Of a stretch of DNA of 64,000 nt, positions 18,361-26,582 are shown in pieces. The stretch covers positions 32,026-96,025 of the forward strand of contig NZ_RQVV01000015.1 of NCBI RefSeq assembly GCF_009295515.1. Direction: 5' to 3'. The stretch is from Erwinia endophytica. Its GTDB lineage: Bacteria > Pseudomonadota > Gammaproteobacteria > Enterobacterales > Enterobacteriaceae. Made by a program: the position numbers and the translations under genes. Position 1 is the stretch's first letter, and every line of letters starts with the position of its first letter. Below the pieces are notes generated by a model. That model saw only the letters and a list, made by a program, of their open reading frames with translations. It searched no databases and was not told where the DNA came from.

Positions 18361-19644
18361 ATGATTACCTCAGAACAGAAAGCACTCGTTAAAACTACCG
18401 TACCGCTTCTCAGAGAGAACGGTGTGGCACTGACGAATTATTTTTACCAGCGTATGCTGAAAAACAATCCAGGATTGAAAGAAACTTTTAACATGGGACA
18501 TCAACGCAATGGTGCGCAGGCGAAGGCACTGGCTGACGCTGTACTGGCCTATGCGGAGAGTATTGATGCTCCATCGGTACTTGCACCAATGGTTGAACTC
18601 ATCTGCCATAAGCACGTCAGCCTAAATATTCAGGCGCCTGATTACGACATTGTGGGGGAAAATCTGCTGTATTCCATCAGTGAAGTGTTCAGTGTCCCGA
18701 TGGAAGACCCATTGATCGTCGCATGGGGTGCTGCCTATCAGCAGCTCGCTGATTTGTTCATTACGACGGAGAAATCACTTTATGAGCAACAGGAAAAAAT
18801 GCCCGGTAGCTGGCTGGGCTGGCGTGACTTTATCGTTGAACGGAAAGTCAAAGAGAGCAGTGAAATCACCTCATTGTATCTGGTAGCCAAAGACCAGAAA
18901 GCACTTCCGACTTACCAGCCGGGTCAGTATATCACTGTCCGTGTGACGGTTCCTGAGCTTGGTATAAAGCAACCACGTCAGTACAGTCTTTCGGACAGCT
19001 CTAACGGTAAATACCTGCGAATTTCAGTTAAGCGGGAAGATGCCCGCGCAGAAAATCAGTCTCCAGGCTATGTCTCTTCAACGTTACACCATGTGATTGC
19101 GGAAGGGGATACCATAGAGGTGAGTGCGCCAACCGGTAATTTCTTCCTCGTCAACCCCGACCATAATAATGTTCTCATTAGCGCAGGTATTGGTTTGACA
19201 CCGATGATCGCTATGTTGAACCAGCTTATCCCCGATCATGGCCGTCCTGAGGGTATGACTTCACGATGGGAGCCACTGAAATCCCCTTTGCCGCATGCTG
19301 AAGAAAACAAAAAACAGATAAGTTTTATCCATGCGGCGCGCAGCCCGGATGTGCATGCTATGCGTAAAGAGGTCAGGGAACTGGCAGACAGACACAATAA
19401 CCTTCACGTCTATGTCGCCTATGAATTCGTTACAGATAACCATGTACCCGGAAAGGACTACCAGATGTTGGGTCGGTTGAACCTGAAGGATGTACCAGCT
19501 CAGTTCCTGCCACAGGACGCGGATTACTATTTATGTGGGCCCATTCCCTTTATGCAGCATCAGAATGCAACGTTACTGGAACTCGGCATTCCACAGGAAA
19601 GAATCTACAGCGAAGCGTTTGGGACCGGCGGGGTTTCTCTTTAA
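18361..19644 (+). CDS. hmp: Nitric oxide dioxygenase (flavohaemoglobin) Hmp
   Basis: A 427-residue cytosolic flavohaemoglobin converting NO and O2 to nitrate with NAD(P)H. The globin domain (1-140) has the proximal haem ligand His85, Tyr29 and Gln53 in the distal pocket, and Tyr95. The FAD domain has RQYSLS; the NAD domain has GIGLTPM. It is about 30 residues longer than E. coli Hmp (396): an insertion at about residues 291-317, in the NAD-binding domain after the GIGLTPM motif, contains RWEPLKSPLPHAEENKKQ and looks like a surface loop. It has an NsrR operator upstream and an nsrR-type gene 42 bp downstream. Confidence 0.95.
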   Translation: MITSEQKALVKTTVPLLRENGVALTNYFYQRMLKNNPGLKETFNMGHQRNGAQAKALADAVLAYAESIDAPSVLAPMVELICHKHVSLNIQAPDYDIVGENLLYSISEVFSVPMEDPLIVAWGAAYQQLADLFITTEKSLYEQQEKMPGSWLGWRDFIVERKVKESSEITSLYLVAKDQKALPTYQPGQYITVRVTVPELGIKQPRQYSLSDSSNGKYLRISVKREDARAENQSPGYVSSTLHHVIAEGDTIEVSAPTGNFFLVNPDHNNVLISAGIGLTPMIAMLNQLIPDHGRPEGMTSRWEPLKSPLPHAEENKKQISFIHAARSPDVHAMRKEVRELADRHNNLHVYVAYEFVTDNHVPGKDYQMLGRLNLKDVPAQFLPQDADYYLCGPIPFMQHQNATLLELGIPQERIYSEAFGTGGVSL

Positions 19645-19686
19645 GTCTGTTTTTGCTCCCCTGCGGGGAGCTTCAGTGAGAACGTT

Positions 19687-20139
19687 ATGAAACTTAACCA
19701 GTTTACAGACCTGGGGTTGCGCGCGCTTATTTATCTCACTCAATCGGCCCGCGCAACGCCCTTCACCATCAACCAGATGGCAACAGAGATGAATGTGTCG
19801 GCGCACCATCTGGTGAAAGTCGTGCATTTTATGGCCAGACAGGGGTGGGTTGTCACTTCACGTGGCCGTAATGGCGGCGTAGCGCTTGCTCGCAAACCGA
19901 TTGATTATAAGCTCGGCACGGTTATCAGAATCCTGGAAGAACGGGCGGATAATTCAAATCAGTTGGTTAACTGCCATCGTCCAGCCTGCCCACTCAGGTA
20001 TAATTGCAACCTAAAATCGATACTTCATGGCGCCATGACAGTTTTCGTCGAATATCTTGAACAGTACACGTTGATCGATGCTGTACGCGATCCGCAGGGG
20101 CTAAGTGAACAGGTGCATATTCCTGTCATCAATGTCTGA
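19687..20139 (+). CDS. nsrR: Rrf2-family NO-sensing repressor, NsrR type
   Basis: A 150-residue Rrf2 regulator. The N-terminal winged helix starts MKLNQFTDLGLRALIYL, as in NsrR. The iron-sulfur ligands are visible in CHRPACPLRYNC with the NsrR spacing C-X4-C-X5-C. NsrR represses hmp until NO destroys its cluster, and an NsrR operator sits before hmp here, so the two probably form an autoregulated pair. In many enterobacteria nsrR is beside rnr instead, so this may be a second, hmp-dedicated copy. It is divergent enough from E. coli NsrR that the orthology is not certain. Confidence 0.82.
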   Translation: MKLNQFTDLGLRALIYLTQSARATPFTINQMATEMNVSAHHLVKVVHFMARQGWVVTSRGRNGGVALARKPIDYKLGTVIRILEERADNSNQLVNCHRPACPLRYNCNLKSILHGAMTVFVEYLEQYTLIDAVRDPQGLSEQVHIPVINV

Positions 20140-20220
20140 GCGTTAATGGTATGGCCGCTGGCGGTTCGACCAACATGATGTTTTAAGACGACTCAAAGTC
20201 ACTCGGCATTGTGACCGGCA

Positions 20221-20325
20221 ATACTTCAAGTTGCCGGTGCGTTGTTTATACCGAGACATCTCAGTCATTTACCTGAGTCTGCGCTGTTCAACAACGCGTC
20301 AGCCTTTTTATCCTGCAACTTGAAG
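20221..20325 (+). repeat. Miniature inverted-repeat element, copy 1
   Basis: A non-coding element of about 105 bp with exact 11-bp terminal inverted repeats CTTCAAGTTGC (20224-20234) and GCAACTTGAAG (20315-20325). The starting sequence ATACTTCAAGTTGC-GGTGCGTTG resembles a dispersed repeat I associate with Serratia and Pectobacterium genomes. A second copy lies at 20866-20934 in the opposite direction. No transposase is nearby. Confidence 0.6.
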
Positions 20326-20339
20326 CCGTTAACTCCCTC

Positions 20340-20780
20340 TTATTCTTTCAAAATGAAGCTCTGTAGTACCTCATTCAACAGAGCATCATCCTGTTCATTA
20401 AAGGCATCGAGTTTGCTCATGGTAAAAATTAATACATCGATTTTATTCATCAGAAAAACCGCTTGTTTCTGCCACATGCGCTGGTTCGGTTGACGCAAGA
20501 AATTGTAAGTTATTTCTTCGCCAGGTACGGCTGTCGCCCCCAGATAAACGGGTTTACGTGGTTTTTCATGCCAGCCCGTGAGTTTAGAGGTCAGAATACT
20601 TAATTGCTGGTTGAGATAATCTTCCAGTGATGAAGTATTTGCACCCAGAGTATCGCGAGAAATATTAATTGATGGACGCGAAGCGGTCATGTCGGCAATG
20701 ACGTTAATAGAACGATCAACAAAATTTTCTGGTAAACGAAATTGACCTTCTTTGATGATGCAATAGGAGTTATCAGACAT
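20340..20780 (-). CDS. DUF1795 / Eag-type chaperone-like protein
   Basis: A 146-residue soluble protein of the DUF1795 family. It begins with the family pattern YCIIKEGQFRLPENFVDRS, has NISRDTL and ends with the VLQSFIL helix. Members called Eag are cytosolic adaptors that shield the transmembrane helices of type VI secretion effectors before loading. There is no signal peptide or lipobox, so it is not the related periplasmic lipoprotein DcrB. No VgrG, Rhs or other type VI gene is in the window. It lies downstream of, and in line with, a C39-type exporter and two very hydrophobic leader peptides, so a chaperone role for those peptides is possible (inference). It is flanked by inverted repeat elements. 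Confidence 0.8.
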   Translation of the reverse strand: MSDNSYCIIKEGQFRLPENFVDRSINVIADMTASRPSINISRDTLGANTSSLEDYLNQQLSILTSKLTGWHEKPRKPVYLGATAVPGEEITYNFLRQPNQRMWQKQAVFLMNKIDVLIFTMSKLDAFNEQDDALLNEVLQSFILKE

Positions 20781-20865
20781 AATATCTCTATGAAATTTGA
20801 TTAAAGTAAACGAAACACTATAGTTAAAATAACGTTAATTTCACCTGGTTGACCTGTACAAAAGT

Positions 20866-20934
20866 CCCAGGAGCTTACATCAGTAAGTTCCTGGGGAACG
20901 ATCATGCAGCCAACATACCTGTAACGTGAAGTAT
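20866..20934 (-). repeat. Miniature repeat element, copy 2, with strong hairpin
   Basis: Read on the minus strand, 20934-20911 matches the first 24 bases of copy 1 at 19 positions. Inside it CCCAGGAGCTTAC (20866-20878) pairs with GTAAGTTCCTGGG (20883-20895) over 13 bp with one G-U pair and a 4-nt loop. It lies 17 bp after the end of the ABC transporter gene and could act as a transcript end or processing site before the DUF1795 gene. The outer ends of the two copies point away from that gene. Confidence 0.55.
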
Positions 20935-20950
20935 AATGGGTATAATAAAG

Positions 20951-23071
20951 TTATTTTAGGTCGCTTATTTCCTGAATGTTACCTTGATTCAGAACAATAA
21001 TACGATCAGCGCTGCGTATAGTTTCAGGACGATGGGCTACAATGATTCGGGTAATATTCATCGTCTTGATTGCTGAATTTATCAGACTTTCATTATTGAC
21101 GTCCAGATGACTGGTTGCTTCATCCAACACTAAAATTTCGGGATCCCGATACAGGGCCCTTGCCAGAAGAATACGCTGAATCTGCCCACCCGATAAAAAT
21201 GAGCCCATATCGCCAACCAGACTCTGATAATTCATGGGCATTTGCATAATATCATTATGAATCTGTGCCATTTGTGCGACACGATGGATTTTTTCATGAT
21301 CAGGTTCTTCAGCGAAGAAGCTGATGTTGTCAGCAATTGAGCCAGAAAAAAGAATGTCATCCTGCATCACGCAGCCAATTCTTTCCCGATGTTGCTGCAA
21401 GCCCGCCTGAGCAATATTGTGTTTTCCAACGCAAATGGTGCCTTCCTGAGGATGTAGTAACCCCAGAATAACTTTTGCCAGCGTGGTTTTACCCTGACCG
21501 GATGGGCCAATGATGGCAACAGATTCCCCTGATTTAATCGTTAAATTAATCCCATCAATGACCCAGGGTTCGGTTTCCGCATAACGAAAGCGCAGTCCTT
21601 CAATGACAATATCACTATCGTGGCCATCATTTTTTCTGGGTACAACAATGCTGTCAGTTTCGGGTTCTGTTTCGGATAGGGCAATGTCAGCCAGACGTTC
21701 ACCATGAAGTCGCAGCATACGGAAATCAATCACCGAATTGATCAGTCCCGAAGCCCGGCTGATAAATTGATCGGAGAAACTGATAAATGCGGTTAGCATA
21801 CCGGCCGAAAAATTGCCTTCCATGACTTGATTCGCAGCCAGCCAGACCAGCGCCACGCGCCCGACTGAAGAGATCAGCCCTTGCAGCGTACCGTATCCAA
21901 TATTCAATTTCTGAATATTGACCCCTTTATTCGTGGTATCCACCAGATAATTCATATAAGTGGAGAGCCGGGTATTTTGCTTGTTATTGGTTTTAACCGC
22001 CTGAATGCCGCGTAATGTTTCCAGTAAAGAGGACTGGGTTTTTGCCGAGCTGATTATCTGATCCTCCCGGGCCTGGCGCAGGGAGCGATAAGAGGAGAAA
22101 CGGATAAGCGCATAAGCCACGAGCAGACCAATGACCAGCCAGGCGAGTTTCGCATTATAGATAAATAACATCACCAGGGTCACTAATGACATGATGCCAT
22201 CCAGCACGGTGCTGATGAAGCGCGAAGTCAGGGTGTCCTGAATTGACCCCACGGAACCGAATCGGGACAAAATATCGCCCACATGGCGTGATTCAAAGTA
22301 AGACAATGGCAACTTCAGCAGATGGCGACAAATATTAGTGGTCCATTGCACGCTTAGCAGGCTGGAAAACCAGGTCGTCACCCAGGACCGCAGCGCAGAA
22401 ATCAGGTTCTGGAAGATGGATATCATGATAAAGCCCACGCCCAGCAACGTCAGCAGCGAGTGGTCAGCGGATACCAGCACCAGGTCCATAACCCATTGCA
22501 TAAAGAAGGGGCCCAGAATGCCAAAAAATTCCAGTGAAACGGAGAGGATCAGTATCTGAGCAAACGCCGATTTAATGCCCGTTACGCTACCGATCAGGCG
22601 TAGCATCGAGATACTTTCTTTCTCTTTTTTGGCAACGAAGGTTGAGGTGGGCACCAGTTCAAGCGCAACGCCGGTGAAACTTTGCGAAATTTCTTTTAGC
22701 GGAACAACACGGATCCCTTTTGCCGGGTCATGAATGGTTATCTTATTCTGATCGGCTTTTTTCAACACCACGAAGTGATTCATATCCCAGTGTAAAATAC
22801 AGGGACACTTCAGTTTCGATAATTCTTCAACTTCCAGGCGTAATGCGCGAGCGGTTAAATCCAGACGCTGTGCCACGGTAATCACGTCGGCAAGCGTCGC
22901 GCCTTTTAAAGAGGTTGAGAAGCGGCGTCGTAACGACACTATATCAATTTCATGGCCGTAGTAGTTGGCAATCATCCCTACACAGGCAAGTCCGCATTCT
23001 GCTGCCTGGGATTGCCGGACAACCGGCAGACGCCGTTTCCAGCTAAAGTTTAAATTATCTAATAAAGACAC
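20951..23071 (-). CDS. Peptidase-containing ABC transporter (CvaB/PCAT type)
   Basis: A 706-residue bacteriocin-type exporter that cuts the leader from double-glycine peptides and pumps them out. The N-terminal C39 peptidase has oxyanion Gln20, catalytic Cys26 (AAECGLAC), His99 (MNHFVVL) and Asp115 (HDPAKG), so the protease is intact. Six membrane helices follow (about 165-440). The ATPase domain has Walker A GPSGQGKT (522-529), signature LSGGQ (626-630) and Walker B ending D650-E651. It is the last of three exporter genes. Its obvious substrates are the leader peptides at 31755-31985 and 32028-32345. Confidence 0.96.
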   Translation of the reverse strand: MSLLDNLNFSWKRRLPVVRQSQAAECGLACVGMIANYYGHEIDIVSLRRRFSTSLKGATLADVITVAQRLDLTARALRLEVEELSKLKCPCILHWDMNHFVVLKKADQNKITIHDPAKGIRVVPLKEISQSFTGVALELVPTSTFVAKKEKESISMLRLIGSVTGIKSAFAQILILSVSLEFFGILGPFFMQWVMDLVLVSADHSLLTLLGVGFIMISIFQNLISALRSWVTTWFSSLLSVQWTTNICRHLLKLPLSYFESRHVGDILSRFGSVGSIQDTLTSRFISTVLDGIMSLVTLVMLFIYNAKLAWLVIGLLVAYALIRFSSYRSLRQAREDQIISSAKTQSSLLETLRGIQAVKTNNKQNTRLSTYMNYLVDTTNKGVNIQKLNIGYGTLQGLISSVGRVALVWLAANQVMEGNFSAGMLTAFISFSDQFISRASGLINSVIDFRMLRLHGERLADIALSETEPETDSIVVPRKNDGHDSDIVIEGLRFRYAETEPWVIDGINLTIKSGESVAIIGPSGQGKTTLAKVILGLLHPQEGTICVGKHNIAQAGLQQHRERIGCVMQDDILFSGSIADNISFFAEEPDHEKIHRVAQMAQIHNDIMQMPMNYQSLVGDMGSFLSGGQIQRILLARALYRDPEILVLDEATSHLDVNNESLINSAIKTMNITRIIVAHRPETIRSADRIIVLNQGNIQEISDLK

Positions 23072-23094
23072 TTAATAAACCTTTTTTTATATGT

Positions 23095-24354
23095 TTAAGC
23101 AGATAAGTTATGACCTAATGCATAGAGAGGTTCTAATATCCACTCATACAAATGTCGTTTATCGACTAAAAAGTCAGCATCTAATGCCATTCCGGGCTTA
23201 AGATATTCATCGCGTGAGTAAACCTGAATATTTTGCTTATCCAGTTTCACTATGACCCGATATTGCTGTTCATGGACGTTGTTGTTGCCCGTCAGGTTAG
23301 CGATCTCTTGCGGCGAAAGCGCGCTTCTGGAGACTTCAATAACCCGACCATACTGCTGGCCAAATTTTTGATAAGGGAATGCCTTGTAGCGCAAGACTAC
23401 CCGCTGGTTAGGTTCAATAAAGCCGATTGCCTGGGTGTTGACCATCATACGTGCTACCAACTCACTGCCTGCTGGCAAGATGGATATTGCGGTATGACCG
23501 GCATTCAGGATCTGGCCTGTTTTCACCATAATAGTCCCGACGGTCCCATCCTGTGGCGCGCGCAACTCTATTGCCCGGCGGGATTCATTTTCGGCAAGAG
23601 ACTGGCTGTTATCAGATAACTGTCTTTGTATATCATTGATTTTTTTATCTGTATTCAGCGGTTGTTCGCGAAGCTTTTGTTCCGTCTGCACAATTTGTTG
23701 CTGAATATCCAGCAGTTGCCGTTTGTATTCTTGCCATCTGGCTTGGGTTTCTAACAAGTTTGACTCTTGATCCTCAACTTGTTTGGTAGAGGCATAACCG
23801 TCTTTTAACATTTTCTGCAATTTATCCAGTTGCGTACGAGCTAATGCGACCTGCTTCTCGCGGTGCTTAACCTGCATCGCCAACTGATCTTTTTGCAGCT
23901 TCATGCTGAGAATGCTGTTTGTTAACCCGGCAGTTTCCAACTCGCTCATCTCTTTTGCTGTCTGTAAATCAGCGAGCAGACGAGTACGTTGTTCCTTCAG
24001 CCGGTCTGAAATGACCTGCCGGGTTGGACCTAATGAGGTTGAAACTTCTGACGATAGCACCATCAATTTATCGCCCTGTTTTACCGTCTGACCTTCTTTA
24101 ACGAAAATATGGGTTGCTGTACCGGATACTGGTGCGGAGATAGTCAGCATGCCTTCTTTAGGAATGAGCTCACCTGTTGATGTCTCATATTTGGTATAGC
24201 TGCCAAATATGAAAAACAGCAGGGCTGATAAGGTAATGAAGATGACCAGAGAAATGACCAGCCATCGCCATGGTGGGCAGTAAAGTGTGACTGTCCCCAA
24301 AGTGCCTTTATTATTGGCATCCAGTGCTTCCTGGCGGAATAGAGAGTTATCCAT
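23095..24354 (-). CDS. HlyD/CvaA-family membrane fusion protein
   Basis: A 419-residue periplasmic adaptor joining the inner-membrane ABC exporter to the outer-membrane channel. One membrane anchor lies near residues 31-52 (LVISLVIFITLSALLFFIF). A split lipoyl domain follows (PVSGTATHIFVKEGQTVKQGD), interrupted by a long coiled-coil hairpin rich in Gln/Leu/Lys (about 105-260), then a beta-barrel region. The CvaA/MchE group serves class II microcin exporters. The gene lies 23 bp before the PCAT gene and 29 bp after the TolC-like gene, indicating one operon. Confidence 0.94.
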   Translation of the reverse strand: MDNSLFRQEALDANNKGTLGTVTLYCPPWRWLVISLVIFITLSALLFFIFGSYTKYETSTGELIPKEGMLTISAPVSGTATHIFVKEGQTVKQGDKLMVLSSEVSTSLGPTRQVISDRLKEQRTRLLADLQTAKEMSELETAGLTNSILSMKLQKDQLAMQVKHREKQVALARTQLDKLQKMLKDGYASTKQVEDQESNLLETQARWQEYKRQLLDIQQQIVQTEQKLREQPLNTDKKINDIQRQLSDNSQSLAENESRRAIELRAPQDGTVGTIMVKTGQILNAGHTAISILPAGSELVARMMVNTQAIGFIEPNQRVVLRYKAFPYQKFGQQYGRVIEVSRSALSPQEIANLTGNNNVHEQQYRVIVKLDKQNIQVYSRDEYLKPGMALDADFLVDKRHLYEWILEPLYALGHNLSA

Positions 24355-24383
24355 TTAATTAACTCGAATTAATAATTGAAGGT

Positions 24384-25706
24384 TTAACGACATTGGAAAA
24401 TATCCAGTGAATCAATGTCAAGACTGCCGGTGTACAGCGAAAGTTGCAGTATGGCGGCCAGAAACTTGTATTTTGCTTCGGAATAATCCCGTAAGGATTC
24501 ATAATATTTTTGTTGAGCATCCAACTCATCAGTGGTGGTCCTCAATCCCATATTTCTTTCGTACTGGATTGATTTCACTTTCTGTTGTGCCGAGTCGACG
24601 GCATGCTTCTGGGCCTGCATCAGCGCGACGCCATTTTTGATGCTCAACCAGGCTGAACGCGTATCCTGAATGGCTTTGCGTTGTGCTTCCGTAATATTGT
24701 CTTTCGCCGCTTCTTTGCGATAAGCCGCTTCAAACGATTGTGAGAGCTGGCCGCCGCCGGAAAACAGTGGAACAGAGACAGAGACGCCATATTGCAGGTT
24801 GGAACTTTTAGAACGCGTGCCGAAAATCGCGTCATACAGCACATTGTTATCAGCATCATTGCGGCTCCAGTTTTTACCGTAACTGGCATACACTGACACC
24901 GTTGGCAGATGAGCGCCATCTGCTGCCAGCACATCCGCGCTGGCCTGTTCTGTCTGTAGTTGCGCTATTTTTACAGCGATATTATTGCGTTGTGCAGCAG
25001 ACACCGCCTGATTGAGTGTGAGGGCAGGTTCGGGAGCAATACACTGAAAATTAATGGGTTCTACGCCTTCAGGAATGGTACCTGTCAATTTCCTGAAGGC
25101 CTCGCCTGCCAGTAACAGATCATTTCTCGCCTGGATCTGCTTCGCCTGCGCCAGGTCATAATTTGCACGGGCTTCATCGACATCCGTTCGGGTATTCTGG
25201 CCGTTTCGCAGACCCGATTGCAGACTGGTATATTGCGATTTGAACGTTTGGGTTGCCGATTGTGCCGCCTGTAGCACTTCTTGCTGATACAGGACAGAAA
25301 AATACGCTTCTGAGACATCAGTAATCAGTTTTTGCTGTGACTGAAAAAATTGTGCTTCCGAGGTGTTGGCGATCGCATCGCCTTTTTTCCAGGCAGCAAT
25401 TTTCGCCATATCAAAAACAGGCTGTTGCATCTCAACATTGTATGAGTGCCGGGTCACGCCTGTTTGGTATTTTTGGCTCGGTTGTTCCTGACGGTTCCAG
25501 CCACCCTGAAGATTAACGGAAGGCAACATGCCTGACACTCCCTGCCAGTAGCGTTGTTTATCCGCTTTCGTGGTCGCCCGATCTGATTGTAATGCGGAAT
25601 CATAGGTAAAGGCGGCGACGACGGCTTCTTTAAGTGTTGTTGCTGGGGCAGTCATTGAAACAACCAAAGTGCTTAATAGAATAAATTTATTAGAAAAGTT
25701 TTTCAT
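24384..25706 (-). CDS. TolC-family outer membrane efflux protein
   Basis: A 440-residue outer-membrane channel of the TolC family. A signal peptide covers about residues 1-22 (FILLSTLVVSMTAPA). Two OEP repeats are present, each with long helices; the first includes ATKADKQRYWQGVSGMLPSVNL and the second ends with QAQKHAVDSAQQKVKSIQYERN. It completes a dedicated type I secretion system with the adaptor and PCAT genes downstream, so the system need not borrow the housekeeping TolC. It resembles exporters of the LapE/TolC type. Confidence 0.93.
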   Translation of the reverse strand: MKNFSNKFILLSTLVVSMTAPATTLKEAVVAAFTYDSALQSDRATTKADKQRYWQGVSGMLPSVNLQGGWNRQEQPSQKYQTGVTRHSYNVEMQQPVFDMAKIAAWKKGDAIANTSEAQFFQSQQKLITDVSEAYFSVLYQQEVLQAAQSATQTFKSQYTSLQSGLRNGQNTRTDVDEARANYDLAQAKQIQARNDLLLAGEAFRKLTGTIPEGVEPINFQCIAPEPALTLNQAVSAAQRNNIAVKIAQLQTEQASADVLAADGAHLPTVSVYASYGKNWSRNDADNNVLYDAIFGTRSKSSNLQYGVSVSVPLFSGGGQLSQSFEAAYRKEAAKDNITEAQRKAIQDTRSAWLSIKNGVALMQAQKHAVDSAQQKVKSIQYERNMGLRTTTDELDAQQKYYESLRDYSEAKYKFLAAILQLSLYTGSLDIDSLDIFQCR

Positions 25707-25793
25707 ATTAGCTGCTAAAATTAATCAATTAATTATTGTCGTGGGAAACACGACATTATTTTTATCGCAATAATGTTATAAAGTATCACTGTA

Positions 25794-26456
25794 CTAAATG
25801 ATTTTCTCTGAATAGGCGTATTTAATTAAATCTGTTGTATTGGTCAGAAGTAACTTACGCATTGCATTATATTTTTGTGTAGAAATAGTACTGACGCTCC
25901 TTTTGCGTGATTTGGCAATTTCAGTGAGACGGTAACCCAGTGCAATCTGGCGAATCACTTCCATTTCAGAAGAAGTCAATTCGTCTTTTCTTTTTGAATG
26001 TAAAGAATTTGATAATATCCGCTTGATACTGCTAGAAAGATAAGGTTCTTTCCGGTCTGAATTAGCGAATGATAATGCATTAATCAGTTCTTCTCCCTCG
26101 TCATTTTTGCTGACAAGACCAGAAACTTTGTATTTAAGAATGCTGGTCAGAATAGCCATATTACGTTGTGAGGTAAGGATAATAATTTTTAATTCGGGAA
26201 TTTTCTTAGTGAGTTCTTTTATTTTTTCGATACCATCAAGAGAACCTTCATCGTAACTTAATGAAAATTCAGTAATAAGGACGTCAACCGGATGGCTTTT
26301 TATCTTGTGGAGTAATAATGCTCCTTCGAGAGGATAATTATGTATTTCTACCTCTGGGCAATAAGACGATAAAAAATACCTGACAGAGCTCAAGATAAAT
26401 GGGCTTTCATCAGATAAGGCTATTTTGTATTTAGATCCGATCGCATAGCTAGTCAT
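25794..26456 (-). CDS. RcsB-like LuxR-type regulator with Glu at the phosphorylation site
   Basis: A 220-residue protein with a receiver-like domain (10-125) and a LuxR helix-turn-helix (about 155-215). The architecture and VLITEFSLSY...DGIEKIK resemble RcsB, whose VLITDLSM Asp56 is phosphorylated. Here that residue is Glu63. Asp16-Glu17 of the acidic pocket and the Thr (IIILTSQ) and Lys (GLVSKND) switch residues remain. A Glu at this site often mimics the phosphorylated state, so activity independent of a kinase is likely (inference). It lies between the fimbrial genes and the exporter genes and presumably controls this locus. The coding sequence is noticeably AT-rich. Confidence 0.87.
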   Translation of the reverse strand: MTSYAIGSKYKIALSDESPFILSSVRYFLSSYCPEVEIHNYPLEGALLLHKIKSHPVDVLITEFSLSYDEGSLDGIEKIKELTKKIPELKIIILTSQRNMAILTSILKYKVSGLVSKNDEGEELINALSFANSDRKEPYLSSSIKRILSNSLHSKRKDELTSSEMEVIRQIALGYRLTEIAKSRKRSVSTISTQKYNAMRKLLLTNTTDLIKYAYSEKII

Positions 26457-26531
26457 TTGATTTCCCTATTAATGAATATTTTCAAGGTGCTATCAATTAC
26501 TTTGTTTCTAAAAAATCCCTGGAATTTTCTA

Positions 26532-26565
26532 GAAATAAACAGGGTGCACATCCAGTGCACTCTGT
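26532..26565 (-). terminator. Intrinsic terminator after the fimbrial adhesin gene
   Basis: An 11-bp stem (26539-26549 with 26555-26565, one G-U pair, loop TGGAT on the minus strand) is followed on the minus strand by TTATTTCTAG. It lies 18 bp after the adhesin stop, so the fimbrial transcript probably ends here and the regulator/exporter genes start a new or read-through transcript. Confidence 0.65.
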
Positions 26566-26582
26566 TCTATAGGTTATTATTA

